This document shows, one piece after another, positions 8,402 to 18,956 of a DNA stretch of 64,000 bases (its first letter is position 1; each line of letters begins with the position of its first letter). Below the pieces are notes generated by a model, which saw nothing but the letters and a program-made list of their open reading frames with translations, did not search any database and had not been told where the DNA came from. This DNA is from Burkholderiales bacterium (GTDB taxonomy: Bacteria; Pseudomonadota; Gammaproteobacteria; Burkholderiales; Burkholderiaceae_C), in contig JACPUE010000007.1 of the NCBI GenBank assembly GCA_016192425.1, forward strand, positions 25,335 to 89,334, given 5' to 3'. Made by a program: the position numbers and the translations under genes.

Positions 8402-9874
8402 TCAGCGTGCAGGGCGGATCAACGCGTACTGCGCCCATTCGCCGCGCCGCACCAGCACATTCACCGGCTTGCCCTTGTCTGCACGCGCTACGGCGGCCTC
8501 AAAATCCTTCACGCTGGCGACTTCGGTGTTGGCAATGGCGAGAATCACATCCCCCTCGCGCAACCCTGCCCGGGCCGCGGCCTCGGTAGCAGCATCCACC
8601 CGCACGCCACCGCGCAGCTTGAGTTCCTTCTTCTGCGCTTCGCTCAGGTCCGACACCGCCAGCCCCAGTTGCTGCGCCGCAGCCGTGGATTTGGAACGGT
8701 TCTCGCGTTCGGCGGTCTTCACGGCAGCCTTGTCAGGCTCGACCTCGGCAATGACGATGGACAGGTCTTTGGAGTGTCCGCGCCGGAACACGGTGATCGC
8801 GCTCTTGGTTCCTGGCTTGGTATTGCCCACCATACGCGGAAGATCGGCCAGCTTATCGATGGGCTTGCCTTCAAAGCGGATGATGATGTCCCCAGCCTCG
8901 ATGCCCGCCTTGTCTGCGGGGGAGCCGCTCTCGACGCCAGTGACCAATGCACCCTGCTGCTTGCCCAGGCCGATGGACTCGGCCACCTCGCGCGTAACCT
9001 GGCCAATCTGCACGCCGATGCGGCCGCGCGTGACGCGCCCGCTGGCACGCAGTTGGTCGCTCACGCGCATGGCCTCGTCGATGGGAATGGCAAACGAGAT
9101 GCCCATGAACCCCCCTGAGCGCGAGTAGATCTGGCTGTTGATGCCCACCACCTCACCGCGCATGTTGATCAGCGGCCCGCCCGAGTTGCCTGGGTTGATC
9201 GCCACATCGGTCTGGATGAAAGGCAGGTAGTCACCAGTATCGCGCTGCTTGGCGCTCACGATGCCAGCCGTCACCGTGTTGTCCAGGCCAAACGGCGAGC
9301 CAATGGCCATGACCCATTCGCCCACGCGCAGACGGCTGACATCCCCGATGCGCACCGCCGGAAGGCCTGAAGCGTCGATCTTGACCACCGCCACGTCCGT
9401 GCGCTTGTCGCTGCCCACGATGCGTGCCTTGAACTCGCGCTTGTCGGTCAGGGTCACGATGACTTCGTCCGCGCCTTCCACCACATGGGCATTGGTCATC
9501 ACGTAGCCATCTGCGCTCAGGATGAAGCCCGAACCCACGCCACGGGGCTGCTCCTCATCCTGGGGCCGCTGCGGGCGCTGCTGGCGTGGCACGTTGGGCA
9601 TGGGAATGCCGAAACGCTTGAAGAACTCCTGCATTTCTTCGTCCATGCCATTGAAGCTGCCACGGGTGCTGACCTTTTCGGTGGTGCGGATGTTGACCAC
9701 CGAAGGCCCCACCTGCTCCACGAGATCGGTGAAATCGGGCAGGCCGCGCACCAGGGGTGCGGCAGGCACCGCGCCCTGTGCGTGGGCCGGCCCAGGGGCG
9801 CCCAGCGTCAGCCCCAGGCCCAGTGCAGCGGCCAGGGCAAACACATTCCATTGCTTTGCCATTGTCGGGTTCAT
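8402..9874 (-). CDS. DegQ/MucD-family periplasmic serine endoprotease
   Basis: Periplasmic protease-chaperone of the HtrA family that degrades misfolded envelope proteins. The 490-residue protein has a signal peptide (hydrophobic residues about 11-27, cleavage near AHA-QG). The catalytic triad is His130 (TNAHVV), Asp160 (RTDVAVVK) and Ser231 (GNSGGP), followed by two PDZ domains at roughly 285-375 and 400-490. Its place after rpoE and rseA corresponds to MucD of pseudomonads. ATG 9874 has an AGAAAGG ribosome site; the internal Met5 is an alternative. No rseB lies between it and rseA. Confidence 0.93.
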   Translation of the reverse strand: MNPTMAKQWNVFALAAALGLGLTLGAPGPAHAQGAVPAAPLVRGLPDFTDLVEQVGPSVVNIRTTEKVSTRGSFNGMDEEMQEFFKRFGIPMPNVPRQQRPQRPQDEEQPRGVGSGFILSADGYVMTNAHVVEGADEVIVTLTDKREFKARIVGSDKRTDVAVVKIDASGLPAVRIGDVSRLRVGEWVMAIGSPFGLDNTVTAGIVSAKQRDTGDYLPFIQTDVAINPGNSGGPLINMRGEVVGINSQIYSRSGGFMGISFAIPIDEAMRVSDQLRASGRVTRGRIGVQIGQVTREVAESIGLGKQQGALVTGVESGSPADKAGIEAGDIIIRFEGKPIDKLADLPRMVGNTKPGTKSAITVFRRGHSKDLSIVIAEVEPDKAAVKTAERENRSKSTAAAQQLGLAVSDLSEAQKKELKLRGGVRVDAATEAAARAGLREGDVILAIANTEVASVKDFEAAVARADKGKPVNVLVRRGEWAQYALIRPAR

Positions 9875-10086
9875 GGATTGCCTTTCTGAATGTCATCAAG
9901 CACCGACACCAAGGCCGGCACGCAGCATGAGAAAAGCGCGGCGCTCATTGGTTCCCCAGATTCGCGCCAACGGTGTCTTGCATGCCTGCGTACCGTACAC
10001 CCCTGCGCGCCAGCGCTCCGCCTGCTCAGCAGCGGGGCATTTTTTGCTGTGCCTGGCAGGCACTGATGGGGAAAAAACGAATGCGC
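9875..10086. other. 212-base gap where rseB is usually found
   Basis: The stretch between rseA and the protease gene has no open frame resembling RseB/MucB. It contains the protease ribosome site and a GTGCC/GGCAC hairpin at about 10050-10065 without a T-run on either side. Confidence 0.6.
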
Positions 10087-10704
10087 TCAGCGCTGAGGGT
10101 CTTCCACATTGGCGTTGCGCAAGAACCGCGCTGGCATTTGCAGCGCAGCGGCACCACGCGACTGGCGGTGTGCGGCCACCAGTTCGTCGAGCCGCGGATC
10201 GCGCAGCATCACGGGATCCTGCGGTGACTGCTGCACCGCCACCTGGGTTCCTGCAGCCATCTGGGCAGTGGGTGCGGCCGCGAACTGGGGCCCTGCAGAA
10301 CCGGCCCGCGTGGCCTCGAACACGTTCCATCCCATGGCCGACACGGCGGCCAGGGATGCCAGGCCGGCCACCATCTTCCAGCGGAACAAGGCCTGGTTGG
10401 CAGCCTCGCCGCGCGCAGCGCCGGGGTGGGATTCCGAAGGCGCGGCCCCCTGAACCGCTGGACGCAGCGGCTGCACGGCTTCCTGATCCATGCGCTCGTG
10501 CAGGCGCGCAAGAAAGGCCTGGCTGCGCGCATGGTGCGCAAGCTCTGGCGAGCGCAGCACATCTCCGATAAGGTGGTATTCCTGCCATGCCTGCCGCCCC
10601 GGCTCCTGCGCGGCATAGTGCAAGGCCTGGGGCCATTCTTCCGCCGACAGCTGACCGTCCGCCAAGGCAGACAAGTGTTCACGCATTTTCAGTTCCTGAT
10701 CCAT
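10087..10704 (-). CDS. rseA: RseA/MucA-type anti-sigma-E factor
   Basis: Single-pass inner-membrane protein that holds sigma-E inactive until cleaved by envelope-stress proteases. The N-terminal residues (MREHLSALADGQL...WQEYHLIGDVLRS) match the RseA sigma-binding domain. One membrane segment spans about residues 111-129 (MVAGLASLAAVSAMGWNVF) and a periplasmic tail of about 75 residues follows. Length is 205 residues. ATG 10704 is preferred over a longer open frame because it begins just before the conserved domain; Met7 is an alternative. It follows rpoE by 49 bases, the usual sigma/anti-sigma pairing. Confidence 0.9.
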   Translation of the reverse strand: MDQELKMREHLSALADGQLSAEEWPQALHYAAQEPGRQAWQEYHLIGDVLRSPELAHHARSQAFLARLHERMDQEAVQPLRPAVQGAAPSESHPGAARGEAANQALFRWKMVAGLASLAAVSAMGWNVFEATRAGSAGPQFAAAPTAQMAAGTQVAVQQSPQDPVMLRDPRLDELVAAHRQSRGAAALQMPARFLRNANVEDPQR

Positions 10705-10753
10705 GCTCTCACCTGCTTCTCTGTCCAATCCACACCACTTGCGCACCCGGCCG

Positions 10754-11392
10754 CTACCAGCGTTTGCCGCTGCGGTTTTCCAGCAAGGGGCGCACACGCG
10801 CTGAAATGGCCTCCCGCGCCCGGAAGATGCGCGAGCGCACCGTGCCGATAGGGCAGGCCATGGCAGTGGCAATTTCCTCGTAACTCAAACCTTCGATCTC
10901 GCGCAAGGTCACCGCCTGGCGCAAATCCTCAGGCAAGGCTTCCATGGCAGCGTTGACGGCAGCAGCAATTTCTTGTGCCGCCAGCACGGTCTCGGGAGTC
11001 TCGTCGCTGGTTAGTTCCGGGCCGATACGGGAAGTTTCATTTTCTTCTCCGTCGGGGCGCAGGGTGCCTTCAAACACCACGGGATCGCGCTTGAGATCCA
11101 TCAACGCCTTCTTGGCGGTATTGACGGCAATGCGGTACAGCCAGGTGTAGAACTGCGCCTCGCCCCGGAACTGGTGCAGTGCCCGGTAGGCCCGCAAAAA
11201 GGTTTCCTGCGCAATGTCCTGCACCAGGTCGCTGTCGCGCACCATGCGGCCGATCAGGCGCTCGATGCGGCGCTGGTACTTGATGACCAGCAAGTCGTAG
11301 GCGCGTAAATCCCCGGCCACGGTGCGCTCGACCAGGTGCAAGTCACTGTCGGTGGGGGTTTCCTGCGGCAGGGTGGGCGTGGGGTCGGTCAT
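10754..11392 (-). CDS. rpoE: ECF sigma factor RpoE (AlgU-type)
   Basis: Extracytoplasmic-function sigma factor of the envelope stress response. The 212-residue protein has sigma region 2 (YDLLVIKYQRRIERLIGR...DIAQETFLRAYRAL) and region 4 with LREIEGLSYEEIATAM and TVRSRIFRAREAI. It lies directly upstream of its anti-sigma factor. A GC-rich gap of only 25 bases separates it from the preceding membrane-protein gene, so it may be cotranscribed with the fab genes. No clear sigma-E promoter (GAACTT-type) is visible just upstream. Confidence 0.95.
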   Translation of the reverse strand: MTDPTPTLPQETPTDSDLHLVERTVAGDLRAYDLLVIKYQRRIERLIGRMVRDSDLVQDIAQETFLRAYRALHQFRGEAQFYTWLYRIAVNTAKKALMDLKRDPVVFEGTLRPDGEENETSRIGPELTSDETPETVLAAQEIAAAVNAAMEALPEDLRQAVTLREIEGLSYEEIATAMACPIGTVRSRIFRAREAISARVRPLLENRSGKRW

Positions 11393-11417
11393 GGATGGGA
11401 AATGGATTCGCAGGCCC

Positions 11418-11909
11418 TCACCCGGCAGGCGGTGAAGGGGGGAGAGGCGGATGGGGGCTGGTCACCTCGGCGCGCGAATATACCGCACGGCGCAAATCGT
11501 TCCAGCGCTCGGGCCGCAGTCGACGCTCCAGCCAGAGCCAACATGGGGGCTGATCCGCCGACTCCAAGCGCACCAGCAAAAAACGCTGCAGATCGGCATG
11601 CACGCATAAACGCGCGCCCGTGACGGTTCGGCAAGAGCCTTTCAGCTCCCAATGTGCACCGCTCCAGTACAAATCGCCCATTGGCAGTGCACGCCAGAAT
11701 TGCAGGGCCCACACCATTGCCGCGAGCCATGTGGCAAAGGCAGCCCACAGCACCCACCACGGGTGGCGCCAGGCGCCTTGCGCAGCCCAGTAGCCCAAGG
11801 CCAGCAAGCCGCCCAAAGCCAGCAGGCCGTTTCCCGCCGCCAAGGCTGCGCTGCGCCCCGCGGGGTACAGCACCGCAGGCGCATGCCAGCGCGCAGCCGC
11901 CGGATCCAT
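11418..11909 (-). CDS. Small membrane protein, YgfX-like (tentative)
   Basis: A 163-residue protein between fabF and rpoE. It has two hydrophobic segments (about residues 27-45 and 52-70) and then a soluble Trp/Arg-rich domain (LYWSGAHWELKG, a CWLWLERRLRPERWNDLRRAVY end). The layout of two membrane helices followed by a beta-rich domain ending in an Arg-rich R-LRR motif resembles the YgfX/CptA family, but the match is weak and is inference. A GTG one codon upstream (11912) is an alternative start. Confidence 0.7.
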   Translation of the reverse strand: MDPAAARWHAPAVLYPAGRSAALAAGNGLLALGGLLALGYWAAQGAWRHPWWVLWAAFATWLAAMVWALQFWRALPMGDLYWSGAHWELKGSCRTVTGARLCVHADLQRFLLVRLESADQPPCWLWLERRLRPERWNDLRRAVYSRAEVTSPHPPLPPSPPAG

Positions 11910-11939
11910 CACAAGGCGGGCATGGAAAAGGAAAGGAGT

Positions 11940-13184
<1,245 letters not shown>

Positions 13185-13237
13185 GCGTGAAAACCTTGTG
13201 CTGATCGCTAGGGAGGGGGCGGCGCCTCGCGCGCCGC

Positions 13238-13513
<276 letters not shown>

Positions 13514-13578
13514 CTAGCCGCTCAAGGGAAGCCTCCCCCGAACCGCCCGCCGCACGGATAAGCCGGCGTGTTTTTTTG

Positions 13579-14325
13579 TTACATGTACATGCCGCCGTTG
13601 ACGTGCAGTTCCTGCCCGGTCACATAGCCCGCCTCGCGCGAAGCAAGGTAGGCCACGGCGTGGGCAATGTCGGCGGGTTTGCCCAGGTGGCCCAGCGGGA
13701 TCTGGTCCAGCAGCGCCTTCTGCTGCGCCTCGGGAAGCCCCGCCGTCATGTCGGTATCGATGAAACCCGGCGCCACGCAGTTGACCGTGATGTTGCGGCT
13801 GCCCAGCTCACGCGCCAGCGAACGCGCCATGCCCGCTACGCCGGCCTTGGCGGCAGCATAGTTGGCCTGGCCGGGGTTGCCAGAAGCGCCCACCACGCTG
13901 GTGATGCTGATGATGCGGCCGTAGCGCTGCTTCATCATGGGCTTGATGGCGGCGCGGCTGACGCGGAACACGGCCTTGAGGTTGGTGTCCAGCACGGCGT
14001 CCCAGTCGTCATCCTTCATGCGCATGGCAAGCTGGTCACGCGTGATGCCTGCGTTGTTCACCAGTACATGCAGGCCGCCCTGGCCCTTGACGATGCTGTC
14101 GATCAGCGCCTCGACGGCGGCAACGTCTGTCACATTCAGGTTGGCGCCCCGGCAGCCTGGGAACGCGGCCAGCGCCTGGGTGATGCGCGCCGCGCCCTCG
14201 TCGGTGGTGGCCGTGCCGATGACCTGGTGGCCGCGTGCGGCCAGCTCCAGCGCAATGGCAGCGCCAATGCCGCGCGAGGCGCCGGTGACCAGCGCGACGG
14301 TAGGGGTTGCAGTGGTTTCGCTCAT
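13579..14325 (-). CDS. fabG: 3-oxoacyl-[ACP] reductase
   Basis: NADPH-dependent reductase of the short-chain dehydrogenase family that reduces 3-oxoacyl-ACP. The 248-residue protein shows the TGASRGIG cofactor motif near residue 14, NNAGITRD, the SITSV catalytic serine, YAAAKAG with the Tyr-Lys pair, and a C-terminal GQELHVNGGMYM. Its ATG overlaps the fabD stop by four bases, so fabD and fabG are translationally coupled. Confidence 0.97.
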   Translation of the reverse strand: MSETTATPTVALVTGASRGIGAAIALELAARGHQVIGTATTDEGAARITQALAAFPGCRGANLNVTDVAAVEALIDSIVKGQGGLHVLVNNAGITRDQLAMRMKDDDWDAVLDTNLKAVFRVSRAAIKPMMKQRYGRIISITSVVGASGNPGQANYAAAKAGVAGMARSLARELGSRNITVNCVAPGFIDTDMTAGLPEAQQKALLDQIPLGHLGKPADIAHAVAYLASREAGYVTGQELHVNGGMYM

Positions 14326-15272
14326 GCCAGCAGTTCCTTCACTTCATTCAGGGTGGCCGGGTCGAACAGGGCCGCACCGGTCAGTTCGGCGTCGATGCGC
14401 TTGGTCAGGCCCATGAGCACCTTGCCGGGGCCGCACTCGACGAGGTGGGAAATACCGCGGGCCTTGAGGGCCTGCACGCACTCCACCCAGCGCACAGGGC
14501 CAAAGGCCTGGCGGTAGAGCGCGTCGCGGATGGCGTCTGCATCCTGCTGCACGGCCACATCAATATTGTTGAGCACCGGGATTTGCGGCGCTGCGAGTTG
14601 CGTGGTGGCCAGGGCGGTGCGCAACTTCTCGGCGGCGGGCTTCATCAGGCTGGAGTGGAACGGCGCCGACACCGGCAGCGGTAGCGCGCGCTTGGCGCCT
14701 GCGGCCTTGAGGGCTTCGCAGGCCTTCTCGACCGCAGCCTTGCTGCCAGCGATCACGGTCTGGGCCGGGTCGTTGAAGTTGACGGCCTCGACCACTTCAG
14801 TGCTGTTTTGGCCCATGGAGCCCGTCACCTCTGCGCAACCAGCTATCACTTTTGCAGCATCCAGGCCCAGAATGGCCGCCATGGCACCGGTGCCCACGGG
14901 CACGGCTTCCTGCATGGCAGCGGCGCGCAGGCGCACCAGCGGTGCCGCCTGGGCCAGCGTGAGTACGCCGGACGCCACCAGCGCCGAATACTCACCCAGC
15001 GAGTGCCCCGCCACCGCAGTCGGCAGCGCGCCGCCCTCGGCACGCCACACGCGCCAGGCAGCCACGCCCGCCACCAGCATCACCGGCTGGGTATTGGTGG
15101 TCAGGGCGAGGGCCTCCTTGGGGCCTTCGTGGATCAGGCGGCCCACGTCTTCGCCCAGGGCGTCGGACGCTTCCTGCAGCGCCTGCGCCACGGCGGGGTG
15201 ACTGCCCCAGCCATCAAGCATGCCCACGGCCTGCGAGCCCTGGCCAGGAAAGACAAATGCAAAGTTCTTCAT
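14322..15272 (-). CDS. fabD: Malonyl-CoA:ACP transacylase
   Basis: Loads malonyl groups onto ACP. The 316-residue protein starts with FVFPGQGSQAVGML and carries the nucleophile Ser91 in VAGHSLGEYSALV; the PVSAPFHSSLM segment provides the catalytic histidine. It overlaps fabG by four bases. The 58 bases between it and fabH contain the best-preserved copy of the short palindromic repeat, which would place a hairpin between the two genes in the mRNA. Confidence 0.97.
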   Translation of the reverse strand: MKNFAFVFPGQGSQAVGMLDGWGSHPAVAQALQEASDALGEDVGRLIHEGPKEALALTTNTQPVMLVAGVAAWRVWRAEGGALPTAVAGHSLGEYSALVASGVLTLAQAAPLVRLRAAAMQEAVPVGTGAMAAILGLDAAKVIAGCAEVTGSMGQNSTEVVEAVNFNDPAQTVIAGSKAAVEKACEALKAAGAKRALPLPVSAPFHSSLMKPAAEKLRTALATTQLAAPQIPVLNNIDVAVQQDADAIRDALYRQAFGPVRWVECVQALKARGISHLVECGPGKVLMGLTKRIDAELTGAALFDPATLNEVKELLA

Positions 15273-15297
15273 TGCCGTTCAGAAAATTGGATAAAAC

Positions 15298-15348
15298 AGG
15301 CTCCAGCGCTTATGCAGCAAGCGCTGGCAGCTACATTTTCAATAGCAC
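15298..15348 (-). repeat. Short palindromic repeat at the fabH 3' end (best copy)
   Basis: The core is a perfect nine-pair hairpin: CCAGCGCTT (15303-15311), loop ATGCAGC, AAGCGCTGG (15319-15327). On the minus strand it is preceded by GTGCTATTGAAAATGTAGC, so the fabH stop codon TAG and its last four sense codons lie inside the repeat. Confidence 0.85.
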
Positions 15349-16308
15349 CGCGCCCCAGGTGAAGCCACCGCCCACGCCTTCGAGCAGGACGGTTTCGCCT
15401 TCCTGGATCTGCCCTGCGCGCACGGCATAGTCCAGCGCCAGAGGGATGGAAGCCGCCGAGGTGTTGCCGTGCTGATCCACCGTGACCACCATGCGCTCCA
15501 GCGGCAGCTTGAGCTTGCGTGCCGTGCCCTGCATGATGCGGATGTTGGCCTGGTGCGGAATCAGCCAGTCGATGTCGGATTCCTTCAGGCCTGCCTTGTC
15601 CAGCGTGGCGCGCGCCGCGCTTTCCAGCACGCCCACCGCCAGCTTGAAGACGGCGGGACCGTCCATGGTGAGCAAGGGGCGCCCGGTGGCCTTGCCGCCG
15701 GACACATGGCCCGGCACGCACAGAATGCCCACATGGCGACCATCGGCATGCAGATCCGAGGCCAGGATGCCCGGCGTTTCGGAAGCCTCCAGCACCACGG
15801 CGCCCGCGCCGTCGCCAAACAGCACACAGGTGGTGCGGTCGTTGAAATCCAGCAGGCGGCTGAAAATCTCGGAACCCACCACCAGCGCGCGGCTGGCGCT
15901 GCCCGCACGGATCATGGCGTCGGCCACCGTCAGGGCATAGACAAAACCGCTGCACACGGCCTGCACGTCAAAGACGGGACAGCCCGCAGCGCCCAGCTTG
16001 TGCTGCAGGATGGCTGCGGTGGAGGGGAACACCATGTCCGGCGTGGACGTGGCGACGATGATGAGGTCAATGTCTTGTGCGCGCAGACCTGCCGCCTGCA
16101 GCGCGTGGCGCGCCGCTTCCAGAGCAAGGTCGCTGCAGGCCACCTCGGCGTCGGCAAAATGCCGCGCCTGGATGCCCGTGCGCTCCACAATCCATTCGTT
16201 GGAAGACTCGATGCCGCGGCTGGCCAGGTCGGCCACCAGTTCGGCATTGGTCACCCGGCGGGGCGGCAGGTAACTGCCGGTGCCGGTAATACGGGAATAG
16301 CGTGTCAT
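15331..16308 (-). CDS. fabH: 3-oxoacyl-[ACP] synthase III
   Basis: Starts fatty-acid synthesis by condensing acetyl-CoA with malonyl-ACP. The 325-residue protein has the catalytic Cys119 ([11 protein letters not shown]), IPHQANIRI for the histidine and [10 protein letters not shown] for the asparagine of the triad. The C-terminus [13 protein letters not shown] is family-like, yet its final codons and stop codon fall inside a short palindromic repeat, so the repeat has joined exactly at the end of the gene. Its ATG overlaps the plsX stop by four bases. Confidence 0.97.
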   Translation of the reverse strand: MTRYSRITGTGSYLPPRRVTNAELVADLASRGIESSNEWIVERTGIQARHFADAEVACSDLALEAARHALQAAGLRAQDIDLIIVATSTPDMVFPSTAAILQHKLGAAGCPVFDVQAVCSGFVYALTVADAMIRAGSASRALVVGSEIFSRLLDFNDRTTCVLFGDGAGAVVLEASETPGILASDLHADGRHVGILCVPGHVSGGKATGRPLLTMDGPAVFKLAVGVLESAARATLDKAGLKESDIDWLIPHQANIRIMQGTARKLKLPLERMVVTVDQHGNTSAASIPLALDYAVRAGQIQEGETVLLEGVGGGFTWGAVLLKM

Positions 16309-17360
16309 TCAAGTGGCACTGGCGCCACGTCGGCCTCGGTCTTGTCTGCCTCAGGCAGCAGAAAGGGGGCTGCACTGGCAATCCGCCGACGGACGCGATC
16401 CAGCAGGTTGTTACGGGCTGCATCATACGCCCGGTTCAAAGCCTGCTCAAAAGCCACCTCGTCGGCCGACCCGTGGCTCTTGAAAACCAGCCCGCGCAAG
16501 CCCAGCAATGCCGCACCGTTGTAGCGCCGGTAATCAACACGTTTTTTAAATGCAGATAGCACCGGATAAGCGATAACTGCAGCAATTTTGGTGAAGATGC
16601 TGCGCGAGAACTCCTGCTTGAGGAACCCGCCCACCATGGCGGCCAAGCCTTCGCTGGTCTTGAGCGCCACATTGCCGACAAAGCCGTCACAGACCACGAT
16701 ATCGGTCGTTCCCTTGAAAATATCGTTGCCTTCGACGTTGCCAAAAAAATTCAGATCGCCGGAATTGGCAGCAGATCGCAGCAATTCACCGGCCTTCTTG
16801 ATCACCTCGCTGCCCTTGATCGCCTCGGCACCGATGTTGAGCAAACCGACGCTGGGCTGCTCCTTGCCCTTGAGCACGGAGTCGAGCGCCGAGCCCATCA
16901 CGGCAAATTCCAGCAGGTGGCGCTCGGTGCAATCCACGTTGGCCCCCAAATCCAGCACCGTGGTCGAACCACCCAGCGCGTTGGGCAGCGGGTAGGCAAT
17001 GGCGGGGCGGTCGATGCCTTCCAGCGTCTTGAGCACGTAGCGCGCAATGGCCATCAGCGCGCCAGTATTGCCGGCCGACACGGCAGCGTCAGCGGCACCT
17101 TCCTTGACCTGCACGATGGCCACGCGCATGGACGAGTCCTTCTTGCGGCGCAGGGCGATTTCAATCGGATCATCCATGGCCACCACTTCGGAGGCAGGCA
17201 CCAGGGTGGCACGCTCATGGGAAAAGCCCTGCAGGGCCTCGGGCAGGCCGACCATGAGCAGGCGCGCATCGGCATGTGCGTCCAGAAAATGGCGGCACGC
17301 CGCCAGCGTGACATGGGGGCCGTGGTCGCCCCCCATGCAGTCAACAGCCAGTGTGATCAT
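16305..17360 (-). CDS. plsX: Phosphate acyltransferase PlsX
   Basis: Makes acyl-phosphate from acyl-ACP, the acyl donor for PlsY in phospholipid synthesis. The 351-residue protein begins [15 protein letters not shown], the family N-terminus, and has [12 protein letters not shown] and [13 protein letters not shown] motifs. ATG 17360 is used, not the longer frame that runs 20 codons upstream. It sits in the conserved rpmF-plsX-fabH order and overlaps fabH by four bases. Confidence 0.97.
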   Translation of the reverse strand: MITLAVDCMGGDHGPHVTLAACRHFLDAHADARLLMVGLPEALQGFSHERATLVPASEVVAMDDPIEIALRRKKDSSMRVAIVQVKEGAADAAVSAGNTGALMAIARYVLKTLEGIDRPAIAYPLPNALGGSTTVLDLGANVDCTERHLLEFAVMGSALDSVLKGKEQPSVGLLNIGAEAIKGSEVIKKAGELLRSAANSGDLNFFGNVEGNDIFKGTTDIVVCDGFVGNVALKTSEGLAAMVGGFLKQEFSRSIFTKIAAVIAYPVLSAFKKRVDYRRYNGAALLGLRGLVFKSHGSADEVAFEQALNRAYDAARNNLLDRVRRRIASAAPFLLPEADKTEADVAPVPLE

Positions 17361-17417
17361 GCAATAGGGTGTCGGCCGGTTGAGCGGCCCAGTGGGGTGC
17401 GCGGCGCGCACATATGA

Positions 17418-17452
17418 CAAAGGCCCGTGCTACGGAATGGTAGCTACGGGCC
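17418..17452 (-). terminator. Hairpin between rpmF and plsX, possible weak terminator
   Basis: On the minus strand GGCCCGT-A-GCTAC pairs with GTAGC-ACGGGCC around a six-base loop, with one bulged A, and is followed by TTTG. The short T-run suggests partial termination that would lower plsX-fab expression relative to the ribosomal protein gene. Confidence 0.5.
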
Positions 17453-17483
17453 CTGGAAGACTCGGCCTCGGGCAGAGACAGGG

Positions 17484-17666
17484 TCAGGCTTCAGATTTGT
17501 TCTTCAGCACTTGGCGGCCACGGTAAAAGCCGTTGGGGCTGATGTGGTGGCGCAGGTGGGTTTCGCCCGTGGTGGGCTCCACGGCAATGCCGGGCACCGT
17601 CAGGGCATTGTGCGAACGGTGCATACCGCGCTTGGAAGGCGACTTTTTGTTTTGCTGAACGGCCAT
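17484..17666 (-). CDS. rpmF: 50S ribosomal protein L32
   Basis: A 60-residue basic large-subunit protein. The N-terminus [19 protein letters not shown] and the following [15 protein letters not shown] are typical. The zinc-binding cysteines found in some L32 proteins are absent, as in E. coli L32. It lies between the DUF177 gene and plsX, a widely conserved arrangement that links ribosomal protein synthesis with lipid synthesis. Confidence 0.97.
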   Translation of the reverse strand: MAVQQNKKSPSKRGMHRSHNALTVPGIAVEPTTGETHLRHHISPNGFYRGRQVLKNKSEA

Positions 17667-17776
17667 GATGGGCTCCTGGTCTTCAAAAGGTGTTGGTGAA
17701 AACGCGATCAGCCCATTAAAGACACGAGGGGATCCGCGCGAAGCCTTTGATTATAGCCCAAAGTGCCCTGCCGGGC

Positions 17777-18331
17777 TCAAGCGTCTTTTTTGCCGATGCG
17801 CAGGCTGGCCAGCGCGGCAAACGGATTGGGGCGTTCGGCACTGGCGGCGTCAAAGTCTTCATCGCTGGACGACAGCTGCACCGGGGCCGGGCACTCGTCG
17901 TGGCGCGGCACCAGCGGCAGTGCCATGAGGAGCTCGTCCTCGATCAGCTCGTGCAGGTCAAACTCGCGGCTCAGGGCCAGCAGGTCTTCCTCAACCTCGT
18001 CGTCCAGCGCCTCGGCCGTGGCCTCATCGGCCACGAAGCGGAACCACTGGTCCACCTGCAGCGGCACATCCACCGGCCCCAGGCAGCGCTGGCACACCAT
18101 GGGAAAGCCCGCCTGCGCCTGCAGGTGCATCCAGAGCTGCCCGGCCTCATTGCCCGCTTCGGAGCGCCATTCGCCGCGCGCCACCCAATCGACGCGCAGA
18201 TCGGGATGCAAGCCCTTGGCCTCCTGGGCCAGGCGCTCGTACTTGAGCAGGGACTCGTGCCCCTCCAGGCGCGCGCCCGCCAGCACAAAGGCCTTGGCAT
18301 CGAGCCGGTCGGGGTGGAATTCCTTGGTCAT
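17777..18331 (-). CDS. yceD: DUF177 (YceD) family protein, probable 23S rRNA accumulation protein
   Basis: A 184-residue acidic protein upstream of rpmF, the standard place for YceD, which in E. coli is needed for 23S rRNA accumulation. The DUF177 core is visible as PMVCQRCLGPVDVPLQV followed by an acidic stretch and DLHELIEDELLMALPLVPRH. ATG 18331 (MTKEFHPDRLDAK) is preferred; a second ATG at 18358 would overlap the start codon of the divergent maf gene. Exact molecular role is not settled. Confidence 0.9.
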   Translation of the reverse strand: MTKEFHPDRLDAKAFVLAGARLEGHESLLKYERLAQEAKGLHPDLRVDWVARGEWRSEAGNEAGQLWMHLQAQAGFPMVCQRCLGPVDVPLQVDQWFRFVADEATAEALDDEVEEDLLALSREFDLHELIEDELLMALPLVPRHDECPAPVQLSSSDEDFDAASAERPNPFAALASLRIGKKDA

Positions 18332-18356
18332 GCGCGCAGTGTAAGAGAATCGCGCC

Positions 18357-18956
18357 ATGCATCAATCCCCCCCCCTGTCCCGCGCTCTGGTTTTGGGTTC
18401 CACCTCACGCTACCGGCGCGAGTTGCTGCAGCGCCTGGGCCTGCCCTTCACGGTGGCCGCCCCCGAGGTGGACGAGTCCCCCCTGCAAGGCGAAGCCCCG
18501 CGCACCCTGGCCCTGCGCCTGGCGCTGGCCAAGGCGCGCGCCGTGGCAGCCCAGCACCCCGAAGCCGTGGTCATCGGCTCGGACCAGGTGGCCGACCTGC
18601 ACGGCCACCCTCTGGGCAAGCCCGGCACCCACGAGCGCGCCAGCGCACAACTGCAGCGCATGAGCGGCGAAACCGTCATCTTCCAGACCGCCGTGGCCGT
18701 GGCCTGCGCCGCAACGGGCTTTGAGCAGGTGGACCTGGCGCCCGTGGAGGTGCGCTTTCGCACGCTGTCCAACGAAGAAATTGAACGCTATCTGCGCATT
18801 GAGCAGCCCTACGACTGCGCCGGCAGCGCCAAGAGCGAGGGCCTGGGCATCAGCCTGCTGGACGCCATCCTCAGCGACGACCCCACCGCCCTGGTCGGCC
18901 TGCCCCTGATCCGAACCTGCCGCATGCTGCGCGCTGCTGGCCTGACGCTGCCATGA
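18357..18956 (+). CDS. Maf/YceF-family nucleotide pyrophosphatase
   Basis: House-cleaning nucleoside triphosphate pyrophosphatase. The 199-residue protein begins with LVLGSTSRYRRELLQRLGL and has VDES, GSDQVADLHG and YDCAGSAKSEGLGI, the expected substrate loops. The absence of the TSxxT-type dTTP motif and the presence of DCAGSAKSEGLG fit the YceF subgroup (7-methyl-GTP preferring in E. coli). It is divergent from the YceD-rpmF operon, as in many proteobacteria, and overlaps the next gene by four bases. Confidence 0.92.
   Translation: MHQSPPLSRALVLGSTSRYRRELLQRLGLPFTVAAPEVDESPLQGEAPRTLALRLALAKARAVAAQHPEAVVIGSDQVADLHGHPLGKPGTHERASAQLQRMSGETVIFQTAVAVACAATGFEQVDLAPVEVRFRTLSNEEIERYLRIEQPYDCAGSAKSEGLGISLLDAILSDDPTALVGLPLIRTCRMLRAAGLTLP

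Noticed and set aside
9896..10636. 246-codon minus-strand frame covering the rseB position as a degraded rseB
   Set aside because: Most of it is the alternative frame of rseA, and the rest shows no RseB/MucB motifs.
14845..14870. AGCTATCACTTTTGCAGCAT in fabD as a repeat fragment
   Set aside because: The encoded LDAAKVIAGCAEV fits the FabD family and no tail is present.
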